A DNA stretch of 64,000 nt from Arctopsyche grandis. Its lineage: Eukaryota; Arthropoda; Insecta; Trichoptera; Hydropsychidae. The notes below the pieces were generated by a model. It was not told where the DNA came from. It saw nothing but the letters and a program-made list of their open reading frames with translations, and did no database searches. Where the stretch lies: positions 25,929,206 through 25,993,205 of the forward strand of contig NC_135360.1 in NCBI RefSeq assembly GCF_051622035.1, in the 5' to 3' direction. Below, one piece after another: positions 51,331 through 62,117 of this stretch (positions within the stretch are counted from its first letter, which is position 1; each line of letters begins with the position of its first letter). The translations under genes were made by a program, and so were the position numbers.

Positions 51331-52739
51331 AGACGTCGGCATATCTCCCTTCCAAAATGGAAATCCTCGAGTGTTCCCAGATCCAACACTAAGCTACCAG
51401 TGCCGTTATTTTATTTACATACCTCGTATTAAACTTGCTTTGAAGAAATTTATCACTTACCCATAGAGGGAGTTTGGATGCAACTTTTTGGTGCCCTCCA
51501 TGTCTGCACTGATAGGTTTAGTGTTTTAAATATTAATGAACATTTTCACATTTCTCACAGTCGATGGTTGACGTGTGTGCGTGTGTGTGTTGTGCTCCCA
51601 CTCGAGTGATAATAGTGCTAGTTAGCTGCCTTTCAATAGATTCTCACCAGCTAAAACAACAACAGAGCGAAATAATGAGAACTCAACACATAATTAAAGA
51701 GAAAATATATTATAAATCACAATAACTTGACAATATCTAATTAGAAAATTTTAGCAACGAAACATAATGAAATGATTTATAAAGTATTTTTTTTTTCAAT
51801 CAAGAAAGATCGTATTAAATACGCATTTGAATAACAATATATAAATCAATAGTCATACATATGTTGATAGGATTGCAAATATAAATATTAAATTCATTCA
51901 AAAATAATAATAAAAAAAAAGTGAATTAATTCCGATAATAAATACACCACTCCAATTACAAACGCACGGGAAACGAACAATTAAATGGTGTCATTGTTAA
52001 AAAAAAAACTGGGACTCTCAATTTTCCATTGTACGAATTTGAAAAACGTTCGACATATTCTAGCCGACAAACGACACAATATTGTTATTATGTGAAAAGA
52101 TAAGACATCAGTATTGAATAGTAGAGTGTGAATTACAAATGATTAATGGCTCGGTCATTACGAAGTCTATGAAGGGCGAAATTATTTATCGGTCAAAACC
52201 AATCATACACAACGATGGAATTAAACATATGTACATATGTACTGATTTTAACATTATACCCGTGTGTGTGTGTGTCTTTGGGTCTTCGATTATTGTACAA
52301 GACTATTATCGATATTGTAGAACCTCTCTAGAAATTCGTATCAAATGAAAACTCGATCGATTTAAAAGATTCGAAACGGAAATCGACAACAAATTTTTTC
52401 GTAGATTCGACTTTCGGTAAATGAATATGTTTTATTATACGTGTAAAAATAGATTTCCAAGGAAATGATAGATTAGAATTTATGACTATGAAATCATTTC
52501 GAAACGTTCGATCAATGGGGAAGCGTCTCTCTTATCGCAGTCTTATTATTTATCGTATTTTATCGAAAATTTAATGGCTTACGACGAATCATAACGACAA
52601 TCGGCGATACGAATCAGAAAATATTGAAAGAAATTGAAAAAGATAAAAAAAAGAGAATGATATTAAAATGACATTCATTTGTTTGAATAATTTTTTTGAA
52701 ACAAATAAAGATAAGAAATAGGAACACTTGTGACACGAC
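51331..52739. other. catenin 5' UTR intron, no recognised feature
   Basis: AT-rich sequence without detectable coding or repeats beyond short (TG) runs near 51,565-51,590 and 52,262-52,275. Confidence 0.5.
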
Positions 52740-53350
52740 AGTTGGCGAGCCTTTCGAAAGTATGACACAAACCTGGCACATGTTCGAGGGGGAGGGGCGG
52801 CAAAGAGGGGCTGCACAACCGTCACTCGAGCGCGACTTGGAACGAGAACGAGAAGCGAAAAGCGAAACGCGAAACGCGAAAAGTGGGGCGCACGAAAGCC
52901 TGGCGGCCGCGCCCCCTCCACGCGATCGCTCCGTAACCGTCAGACGGAGGGGCGGGAGGGGCGGGAGGGGCGAGGCCTTCTTTGGCCGAAGGGGTGGGCG
53001 GCAAAGGCGGGCGAGGGCGAGGGCGAGGGCGAGAGCGAGGGCATCGACAGGGGTCAGCGTCAGACGTAGACATGGAGGTGGAGGTGGAGGTGACGGTGAC
53101 GGCGAAGCCGCACTCGCTAGCCGCTAGCCGCGAGCCGCGAGCCGCGAGCCGCGACTCGCGGTGACGTGCCGCGGGATCGACTTACCGGCGGTGGACGCGT
53201 CCTCCTGCGGGGCGAGGGGCGAGGCGTGCGGGCGGGCGAGCAGGAGTCGAGGGGCGCGTGGGGCGCAGCTCCGCTCCCACCGCCGCTTAGTCGTAAACAC
53301 CGCGAACTCTTAACACCGCCAAATGCGACCATGCCCCTCCCCTACTAGAT
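52740..53350 (-). promoter_or_regulatory. p120ctn: GC-rich block: probable catenin promoter and 5' region
   Basis: Strongly GC- and CpG-rich, with GCGAGG tandem repeats (53,010-53,040) and GAGGTG repeats (about 53,071-53,092). It lies immediately upstream of the first catenin exons and contains a strong minus-strand donor. Basic low-complexity frames on both strands come from composition and are not called genes. Confidence 0.55.
53186..53340 (-). other. p120ctn: probable non-coding first exon of the catenin gene
   Basis: The minus strand has CCGCCG|GTAAGTCG with the donor GT at 53,185-53,184, a near-consensus 5' splice site. It would join the acceptor ending at 50,056, 16 bases before the start codon. 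The upstream limit (transcription start) is a guess. Supported by position and splice signals only. Confidence 0.5.
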
Positions 53351-54328
53351 ATAACCGTTCACGCCTTCTTCGCCCGTACAATTACACTGTTCGACAAATG
53401 ACGACTTTTAAAATGTTTCAGAGACGGGATATGACTTTTCTTATAGATCTATGCCCAGTGAACACGAATCTGGTAATAAAAAGTGTTGATTGGCTCGAGA
53501 TTCGGAGATATATGTGTTTTTTAAATCGCGCGATTTTTCTTTATCTTGGTGTTGTTCGGTCGATTTCTCAAAATCTGTTAGTTTTCTGTTCAAAATGAAT
53601 ATTGGAATCTAGAGTCGGATATTTTATCTTTCATTTGTAGTACTTTTCAGCTTTCAAATCTCTCTAAGTAGTCATCCAGTTCAAATCAAAAGTCCAAATT
53701 ACGTATTTTCACTTGTGATTTTTTTCCCACTGTTAATACTATATTATATTGAGTATTTTCTATTGAAACATGTTTATTAGGATAGTGTTCTGGCCACACT
53801 ATTTTTTGATCTCGTTGAAAAGGGTTAATTGGATGTGTGGTGAATTTTAAACCGGTAAAATTGTGACCAAAAACTTCGTATAAGTAGAGCACAAATTTGT
53901 GTTGTGTGCGCTGCATTACTGTACGCTGCATCATGTGCGTCATTGTATACAACGATATAGTGGTCACAAACTTTTTTCAATGTGTTTTTAAATAATTTTG
54001 TAATGAAATAATTAGAAGGATTTGAATTTAATAATATATTTATTGAATACGAATATGTATAGCGTAAAAATAAATATCAGTACATTTTAAGCACCCGAAT
54101 AAAAATAAAAATAGTCATGGAAAATAAAAACAAAAATCAAAATGAAATTAAATATGAAGATAATGAACATTTCAAAGATATTTTTAAGTACTTTGTACCT
54201 ACTTAAAATATATAATGCTTTCGAAACAAAAATATTTTTTAGATTTTTGTTTTTATTTTTTATTTATCTATAAACATTTTTCGTGTCAAACAGTGTTATT
54301 TGAAAACGCGAAAGATTGGTCATAAATT
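53351..54328. other. no recognised feature
   Basis: AT-rich flank between the catenin promoter region and the BEL element. Confidence 0.5.
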
Positions 54329-54333
54329 ACGGT

Positions 54334-54592
54334 TGTACAGACTCCAGGGATGTTCAACTCGAGAGCACCCCCGAAGTCGGTTTTGTGAGATAGCTAGTGG
54401 TAAGCTTGGGCGGGGCTGGTTTCCTCAAGGTGCCTTCCTTCGTCGTCGGTGGTCTGGTCTCTGCTGATGTCGGCTGCTCTGCTATGTCCCTTTCTCCTTC
54501 GTACAGTGTGCGTAAGTGAGTGTGATACAAGACAAAGGCGGGAAATTGTATAATAATGAAAACAGGTTGTAATTCTGTTTGTATGGTGACTG

Positions 54593-54678
<86 letters not shown>

Positions 54679-55038
54679 GATCAAGCAGGGGGGACAGGGG
54701 GGGGGGTAAACAAAGTAACCACGCGTGCCTTTTGAGGTTAGCCACGCGTAGCTCAGTTGTCTGCCTTCTGGACGAAGACAGACCAAGCTTCCTCTGGTGC
54801 ACACCGGACGGATACTGGAGCTGGTCTCCAAGTATCGTCACAACCCTCACCAGCCTCTAGCTGGTGATTTTGGTGGCGAGGTGGGCCCCGTAAACCCCGG
54901 GGTGTTAACGCGCCAAACCGCTATTGACAACTGTCAGTTTGTGTGCCAACCGCTATCAGGGTGGCCAGCACAAAAATATATCGGCCAAATCGTGGGTCGT
55001 AAGGCCACAAAAGCCGATCATCAGACAAAGTCTGAACA
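54334..55038 (-). repeat. 3' LTR of the outer BEL element
   Basis: 705 bp. Belongs with 62,118-62,765 by subtype words such as GCTGCTCTGCTATGTCCC. It contains a (TA)n run at 54,595-54,674, far longer than in the partner LTR. Confidence 0.92.
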
Positions 55039-55436
55039 TACTCCCCCCGTTGGAATCCAGAGGATCGGATTCCAAAACAAATGAATTAATCAAGAGACTA
55101 ATGAAGCATGACAAATGAGATAACAAAAGAACACAACAAACAAGACAAACAATACACAATTAGTAATCAAAACAAAGGTTCGTCCACCGTCAATCGTCCC
55201 GCTGTACATTAACAGCTGACTAAGCCCGCAAGAAACAACCAACAAGGTAAACAAACAAACAAACAAAAAACAACAAAAAACCAACACCAGTGCTAGGTAA
55301 CAATATTGTTAAGCCGTTACATGTCCCATATGCATTGATAGCTCCATTACCAACACCAATCAACAAACAAGAGACAAAAAAAAACTAAATGGAAACACAT
55401 TTAACTAAATCACAACACAAATTAAAGACTCCAACT

Positions 55437-56614
55437 TTAATGTGGGACGTTTTGAACGTTCGCCACACCGTTGCACAAATTCACTGAGTGCTGCTCGACT
55501 GGCAGTCGAGCTACTCGCCGGACTGCTCGCTTGGTGTTGCTGATGGAGGAGTAGTAGGACCTACTCCTGTGCCCCTGTCTGCCAGGGGCCGCTGCTGCAT
55601 GTGCTGGTGTGGTAGCACCCTCGCTCCGGGCTGATCGACCAGATCCTCCTGCTGTTGCGCAACTAGTGGTGCGCCAACTAGGAACTGGCCAGGAGTTATG
55701 GGAGCTGGGTTGGGAAGGTCGAAAGATGTGAGGGTCAAAGGGCGCGGGTACATTGCGCTTCGGTAAGCGGAATCTTCGTTCCGCGGAAATACGCGATTCG
55801 TCCAGAGGACGCGTAACTGTCTTGACTGGACGTCTCGCGCCAAAACAAGATAACGGATCACGACCCGTTGTGTGATGGCAATTCCGAGAATCGCTTGAAA
55901 CTGTGGGCGCTTCTAGAGAGCCGCCCAATATCCAGCCGAAAGCTGTATTCATCATCGCGATGCGTCCTCCTCTGTCACCGCGTGACTTGGAGGGAACTAA
56001 AATGGTACGTTTGCCATTGCGTAATATCGCATGATAGGTGTCGCTGCCTATCACCATATCCACTGTACCGGGAATATCGAAAGACGGATCGGCAAGTGGG
56101 AGATGAAGCGGCAAATGGCTCCGAATCTCGGACACGTTGCGCGATGGAAGTTGATTCGCGATCTCGGGCATGATTGCGCAATCGAGATCAACACTGGAGC
56201 CCTGATTGGGGATGCGCGGTAGAATTCGAATTACCGCGCCACTAGTAATGGACGTCCTATTTGAACCTATTCCTACCAGGTTGACGTCCATCCTTTTCGA
56301 CTTTAAGGCGAGTCGCCTTCTTAAGTCTTCAGAGATGAGGTTGAGTTCGGAGCCGTTATCTAACAATGCTCGAACCTTGTGCGAACGCCCATCTCCGCCG
56401 CGAACTTGTACTTCCACGGTGGATAACAGGACAGTTCGGGCGTGAGAAGGCGATACGCGTCTCACCGAGTGTAAAACCAACGATGATTTTACGGGTTTGG
56501 CGTTCTCTGATTTCTTGGGGCTCCGACAATGTTTGGCCTTATTTGAAGGCGAAGTTTGGTATGGAGTTGAGTCATGCAACATGGTGTGATGGGCATGACC
56601 GCATTTGAAGCATC
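55437..56614 (-). pseudogene. outer BEL gag-protease, 3' half
   Basis: Minus-strand frame from the interrupted third zinc knuckle (CFKCGHAHHTMLH) through the aspartyl protease (ALLDNGSELNLIS) to the same stop as in the inner copy. Its 5' part lies at 60,840-61,958, beyond the inner element. It is nearly identical to inner residues 373-763, with scattered substitutions. Confidence 0.85.
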
Positions 56615-57278
56615 TGTACAGACTCCAGGGATGTTCAACTCGAGAGCACCCCGGAAGTCGATTTCGTAGAAGCTCGTGGTAAGCGTGGGCGGGGCTGGTT
56701 TCCTCCAAGGGATCCACAGGTCGTCGTCTGCGGTCTGGTCTCTGCTGCTGTCGGCTCGGCTCGATGTATATCTCTCTCTCTCGTACAGTGTGCGTAAGTG
56801 AGGGTGATACGGGACAAAGGCGGGAAATTGAATAGTAATGAAAACAGGTTATAATTCTGTTTGTATGGTGACTGTATTTTATATATATATGTATATACAG
56901 AGATCAAGCAGGGGGGACAGAAAAGGGGGGGGGGGGGAGTCCGACTTGAAATTAGCGCGCACGTGTTCAAGAGGTTATGGTAACCTCACTCAACCACGTG
57001 GCTCCGTGATCTGACTTCGACGAAGAGAGACCAGGAATTCCTCACTTCTCACCGGACGTATACTGAAGCTGTACTTCCAGTATCGTCTGCCGATCAAGGC
57101 TGAGCTGATCGGGACTCGGTGGTGGGAACCAACTCGGTAGCGAACAGAGATGTTCACTCGACCGAAGCGGAAAACGAATAGAAAATGCGGGGACGCGCGC
57201 TCGGCGCCGATCTCCCTCCAAACCGGCTCCTTTGGTCGTAACGCCACGAAAGCTGACCATGAAGACTTGGTCGGAACA
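56615..57278 (-). repeat. 3' LTR of the inner BEL element
   Basis: 664 bp, TGT...ACA. Subtype words GTCCGACTTGAAATTAGCGC and GGTTATGGTAACC are shared with 60,175-60,839. Its first ~120 bases differ from that partner at many positions. Confidence 0.92.
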
Positions 57279-57723
57279 TACTCCCCCCGTTGGAAGTCAG
57301 AGGATCGAATTCCAAAACAAACAAGAATTAATGGTGCACAAGCGACTAATGAAATACACAAAAACCAAGCAAATAAGCAAAAAAATAACAACAAAATAAA
57401 AAACAACACAACAAAATAACCCAGTCAGCAAACAAAATAACATTAGTCCACCGTCAGTTTCCCATCCTACATAAGCAGCTGACTAAGCCGGCAAGAAACA
57501 AACAAAAAATAGACAAACAAACAACCAAAACACCAACAAATAACCAACACCAATGCTAGGTAACAATATTGTTCAATCGTTATATGTCCCAATCTATCCT
57601 GATAGCTCTATTACAAAGCACCAATCAAACCAACAAGAGAAGCATAAAAGAAAAGCAACTCAAAAACTTAAGTTAAAACACATAAACTGAATCCACAACA
57701 CAGATACAAACAACGCGCCAACT

Positions 57724-60015
57724 TTAATGTGGGACGTTATGAACGTTCGCCACACCGTTGCACAAATTCACTGAGTGCTGCTCGACTGGCAGTCGAGCTA
57801 CTCGCCGGACTGCTCGCTTGGTGTTGCTGATGGAGGAGTAGTAGGACCTACTCCTGTGCCCCTGTCTGCCAGGGGCCGCTGCTGCATGTGCTGGTGTGGT
57901 AGCACCCTCGCTCCGGGCTGATCGACCAGATCCTCCTGCTGTTGCGCAACTAGTGGTGCGCCAACTAGGAACTGGCCAGGAGTTATGGGAGCTGGGTTGG
58001 GAATGTCGAAAGATGTGAGGGTTAAAGGGCGCGGGTACATTGCGCTTCGGCAAGCGGAATCTTCGTTCCGCGGAAATACGCGATTCGTCCAGGGGACGCG
58101 TAACTGTCTTGACTGGACGTCTCGCGCCAAAACAAGATAACGGATCACGACCCGTTGTGTGATGGCAATTCCGAGAATCGCTTGAAACTGTGGGCGCTTC
58201 TAGAGAGCCGCCCAATATCCAGCCGAAAGCTGTATTCATCATCGCGATGCGTCCTCCTCTGTCACCGCGTGACTTGGAGGGAACTAAAATGGTACGTTTG
58301 CCATTGCGTAACATCGCATGATAGGCGTCGCTGCCTATCACCATATCCACTGTACCGGGAATATCGAATGACGGATCGGCAAGGGGGAGATGAAGCGGCA
58401 AATGGCTCCGAATCTCGGACACGTTGCGCGATGGAAGTTGATTCGCGATCTCGGGCATGATTGCGCAATCGAGATCAACACTGGAGCCCTGATTGGGGAT
58501 GCGCGGTAGAATTCGAATTACCGCGCCACTAGTAATGGACGTCCTATTTGAACCTATTCCTACCAGGTTGACGTCCATCCTTTTCGACTTTAAGGCGAGT
58601 CGCCTTCTTAAGTCTTCAGAGATGAGGTTGAGTTCGGAGCCGTTATCTAACAATGCTCGAACCTTGTGCGAACGCCCATCTCCGCCGCGAACTTGTACTT
58701 CCACGGTGGATAACAGGACAGTTCGGGCGTGAGAAGGCGATACGCGTCTCACCGAGTGTAAAACCAACGATGATTTTACGGGTTTGGCGTTCTCTGATTT
58801 CTTTGGGCTCCGATAATGTTTGGCCTTATTTGAAGGCGAAGTTTGGTATGGAGTTGAGTCATGTAACATGGTGTGATGGGCATGACCGCATTTGAAGCAT
58901 CTCTGCTTTGTTTGGCACGCGTGAACTATGTGCCCTGGCCTCAAGCAGTTGAGACATAGTCGACGTTTTATGGCGTTCGACCTACGCTCATCACCGCTCA
59001 TTTGGCGGAATGATGGACAGGCTAGCAGAGAATGACTTCCGCTGCAACTGATGCAGGAGGGGCGTTCCCTCCTCACATGCAGAACTGCTGCCTTCGGATT
59101 CGTAATGGTTCTTGGTCGAGGATTCGACTCGCCTTTTAAGACGAAGTCGGCATTTGCCATCGATTGGCACTGAAGCGTCAGAAATTCGATGAGTTTGTGG
59201 AATGTGCACTCCTCATGTTTTGGCGCTTGAAGCTCCCATTGTCGAACCGTGTATCGATCGAGCTTCCTAGTGATGCACATGACCAAAATGTCGTCCCAAG
59301 TGTCGACCGGAACGCCCAAGTTGGCCAGTGCACGGACGTGCATGCTAAAATCGTCTATGCAGCGATGCAAACTTGCGTAACTATTGGACGCAATTTGTTC
59401 CGCGTCCAATATTGCGCGAATGTGGGACTGAACAACAATTTTTTTATTGTTGTAGCGCTGCTCCAGAATGGACCAAGCGCGGGAGAAGGAATCATCAGAT
59501 AACTCTAAGCCACTGACTACGCGATTGGGTTCTCCTTTTAGGACTGCCAACAAGTATTGGAAACGGGCGAGTTGAGAAGTTTCGCCGGCCATAGCGACCA
59601 AGAAGCGTTGTGAGAAAAGGGGCCAATTTTGGACGTTGCCTTCGAAGGTGGGCAACTCCAAACGGGGCAATTTTATTGCCGAATTTGATTGCGATACAGC
59701 GGAAATCGTGACGGCAGCGCCACCTACCGGCGACGCGCTCAGTTGCAGCTCCCGCAATCTGAGCATTTCCATACATCGTTCGAGGGCGATTAAGTATTCC
59801 GTCTCGAACTCGTCAATGACGGACTCGGAGGCCCGAGCCTCCGCTTCGTCCAGCTCGTCAATCTGAGCTTGGACCGATTCGAAATCAGACAACAGAGGTT
59901 TAATTATCTCGAGTCTGATTTGGAGCATGGAAATACTCAGATCCCCCTCCAAATGGTTCGCATTTCTCGTTAACCGAGCGCGAATGCTTTTCCGCGTATT
60001 CCGAAGTGCTTCCAT
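57724..60015 (-). CDS. BEL/Pao gag-protease polyprotein of a non-autonomous element
   Basis: About 763 residues from MEALRNTRK; an upstream in-frame Met at 60,072 would add 19 hydrophobic residues and is less likely. Order: coiled N-terminus; a gag domain of the DUF1759 type at about 117-270 (LPTFEGNVQNWPLFSQRF, YLLAVLKGEP); zinc knuckles CISCSGSHSLLAC at about 321, CLNCLRPGHIVHAC at about 354 and CFKCGHAHHTMLH at about 373; a retropepsin-like DUF1758 domain at about 440-590 with active-site LLDNGSE (DNG rather than DTG/DSG) and FGWILGG. Reverse transcriptase, RNase H and most of integrase are absent. The remaining ~140 residues read the integrase tail in a shifted frame. It could supply particle proteins and protease, but replication would need another element in trans. 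Frame intact. Confidence 0.9.
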   Translation of the reverse strand: MEALRNTRKSIRARLTRNANHLEGDLSISMLQIRLEIIKPLLSDFESVQAQIDELDEAEARASESVIDEFETEYLIALERCMEMLRLRELQLSASPVGGAAVTISAVSQSNSAIKLPRLELPTFEGNVQNWPLFSQRFLVAMAGETSQLARFQYLLAVLKGEPNRVVSGLELSDDSFSRAWSILEQRYNNKKIVVQSHIRAILDAEQIASNSYASLHRCIDDFSMHVRALANLGVPVDTWDDILVMCITRKLDRYTVRQWELQAPKHEECTFHKLIEFLTLQCQSMANADFVLKGESNPRPRTITNPKAAVLHVRRERPSCISCSGSHSLLACPSFRQMSGDERRSNAIKRRLCLNCLRPGHIVHACQTKQRCFKCGHAHHTMLHDSTPYQTSPSNKAKHYRSPKKSENAKPVKSSLVLHSVRRVSPSHARTVLLSTVEVQVRGGDGRSHKVRALLDNGSELNLISEDLRRRLALKSKRMDVNLVGIGSNRTSITSGAVIRILPRIPNQGSSVDLDCAIMPEIANQLPSRNVSEIRSHLPLHLPLADPSFDIPGTVDMVIGSDAYHAMLRNGKRTILVPSKSRGDRGGRIAMMNTAFGWILGGSLEAPTVSSDSRNCHHTTGRDPLSCFGARRPVKTVTRPLDESRISAERRFRLPKRNVPAPFNPHIFRHSQPSSHNSWPVPSWRTTSCATAGGSGRSARSEGATTPAHAAAAPGRQGHRSRSYYSSISNTKRAVRRVARLPVEQHSVNLCNGVANVHNVPH
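57798..58148 (-). pseudogene. BEL integrase C-terminal remnant (other frame)
   Basis: In a frame different from gag-protease, the minus strand reads YPRPLTLTSFDIPNPAPITP followed by GQFLVGAPL. This resembles the NSRPLTPL...LTPGHFLIG motif at the end of BEL integrases. It marks the 3' border of the pol deletion and exists identically placed at 55,511-55,861 in the outer copy. Confidence 0.7.
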
Positions 60016-60174
60016 TTTGGACACGACAAAAATAAACAATGGACACGGGAAAAGAAACAAAATGGCGACCAAAAATCACAACAACAACAGAAAAATGCTA
60101 ATTACGACCAACCTAGATTAGACGACGTTGACAGACCAGCTCTGGAAGAAATCCGGCTCTTTCGAAGGACCAAA

Positions 60175-60839
60175 TGTACAGACTCCAGGGATGTTCAACT
60201 CGAGAGCACCCCGGAAGTCGGTTTCTTGAGATAGCTAGTGGTAAGCTTGGGCGGGACTGGTCTCCTCACGGTGCCTTCCTTCGTCGTCGGTGGTCTGGTC
60301 TCTGCTGCTGTCGGCTCGGCTCGATGTATATCTCTCTCTCTCTCGTACAGTGTGCGTAAGTGAGGGTGATACGGGACAAAGGCGGGAAATTGAATAGTAA
60401 TGAAAACAGGTTATAATTCTGTTTGTATGGTGACTGTATTTTATATATATATGTATATACAGAGATCAAGCAGGGGGGACAGAAAAGGGGGGGGGGGGAG
60501 TCCGACTTGAAATTAGCGCGCACGTGTTCAAGAGGTTATGGTAACCTCACTCAACCACGTGGCTCCGTGATCTGACTTCGACGAAGAGAGACCAGGAATT
60601 CCTCACTTCTCACCGGACGTATACTGAAGCTGTACTTCCAGTATCGTCTGCCGATCAAGGCTGAGCTGATCGGGACTCGGTGGTGGGAACCAACTCGGTA
60701 GCGAACAGAGATGTTCACTCGACCGAAGCGGAAAACGAATAGAAAATGCGGGGACGCACGCTCGGCGCCGATCTCCCTCCAAACCGGCTCCTTTGGTCGT
60801 AACGCCACGAAAGCTGACCATGAAGACTTGGTCGGAACA
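60175..60839 (-). repeat. 5' LTR of the inner BEL element (mosaic)
   Basis: 665 bp. From about 60,300 to the end it matches the inner partner LTR (56,615). From 60,175 to about 60,300 it matches the outer 5' LTR at 62,118 instead. Confidence 0.9.
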
Positions 60840-61958
60840 GCATCTCTGCTTTGTTTGGCACGCGTGAACTATGTGCCCTGGTCTCAAGCAGTTGAGACAT
60901 AGTCGACGTTTTATGGCGTTCGACCTGCGCTCATCACCGCTCATTTGGCGGAATGATGGACAGGCTAGCAGAGAATGACTTCCGCTGCAACTGATGCAGG
61001 AGGGGCGTTCCCTCCTCACATGCAGAACTGCTGCCTTCGGATTCGTAATGGTTCTTGGTCGAGGATTCGACTCGCCTTTTAAGACGAAGTCGGCATTTGC
61101 CATCGATTGGCACTGAAGCGTCAGAAATTCGATGAGTTTGTGGAATGTGCACTCCTCATGTTTTGGCGCTTGAAGCTCCCATTGTCGAACCGTGTATCGA
61201 TCGAGCTTCCTAGTGATGCACATGACCAAAATGTCGTCCTAAGTGTCGACCGGAACGCCTAAGTTGGCCAGTGCACGGACGTGCATGTTAAAATCATCTA
61301 TGCAGCGATGCAAACTTGCGTAACTATTGGACGCAATTTGTTCCGCGTCCAATATTGCGCGAATGTGGGACTGAACAACAATTTTTTTATTGTTGTAGCG
61401 CTGCTCCAGAATGGACCAAGCGCGGGAGAAGGAATCATCAGATAACTCTAAGCCACTGACTACTCGATTGGGTTCTCCTTTTAGGACTGCCAACAAGTAT
61501 TGGAAACGGGCGAGTTGAGAAGTTTCGCCGGCCATAGCGACCAAGAAGCGTTGTGAGAAAAGGGGCCAATTTTGGACGTTGCCTTCGAAGGTGGGCAACT
61601 CCAAACGGGGCAATTTTATTGCCGAATTTGATTGCGATACAGCGGAAATCGTGACGGCAGCGCCACCTACCGGCGACGCGCTCAGTTGCAGCTCCCGCAA
61701 TCTGAGCATTTCCATACATCGTTCGAGGGCGATTAAGTATTCCGTCTCGAACTCGTCAATGACGGACTCGGAGGCCCGAGCCTCCGCTTCGTCCAGCTCG
61801 TCAATCTGAGCTTGGACCGATTCGAAATCAGACAACAGAGGTTTAATTATCTCGAGTCTGATTTGGAGCATGGAAATACTCAGATCCCCCTCCAAATGGT
61901 TCGCATTTCTCGTTAACCGAGCGCGAATGCTTTTCCGCGTATTCCGAAGTGCTTCCAT
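60840..61958 (-). pseudogene. outer BEL gag, 5' half, with a nonsense mutation
   Basis: Starts MEALRNTRK at 61,958 and is nearly identical to the inner gag. A TAG at 61,239-61,241 replaces the Trp codon after VPVDT, ending the frame early. Zinc knuckles one and two follow beyond the stop. The frame is then cut by the inner LTR at the third knuckle. Confidence 0.88.
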
Positions 61959-62117
61959 TTTGGACACGACAAAAATAAACAATGGACACGGGAAAAGAAA
62001 CAAAATGGCGACCAAAAATCACAACAACAACAGAAAAATGCTAATTACGACCAACCTAGATTAGACGACGTTGACAGACCAGCTCTGGAAGAAATCCGGC
62101 TCTTTCGAAGGACCAAA

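Larger units (their letters stand above)
56615..60839 (-). mobile_element. inner BEL/Pao element, complete, inserted in the outer copy
   Basis: LTR 56,615-57,278, internal 57,279-60,174, LTR 60,175-60,839. Flanked by an exact 5-bp duplication GCATC (56,610-56,614 and 60,840-60,844). The target is the codon of the first Cys of the third gag zinc knuckle of the outer copy. The primer-binding site TGGTCCTTCGA, in complement at 60,162-60,172, lies two bases from the 5' LTR. The polypurine tract is at 57,280-57,292. It is same-orientation and same-family as its host element. Confidence 0.93.

Noticed and set aside
52696..53164. Arg/Gly-rich frames of up to 143 codons in the GC-rich block
   Set aside because: Composition-driven frames in a CpG-rich promoter region containing GCGAGG and GAGGTG tandem repeats; no recognisable domain.
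55868..56608. Plus-strand frames of 79-101 codons duplicated at 58,155-58,895
   Set aside because: Antisense shadows of the BEL protease region; duplicated only because the element is present twice.
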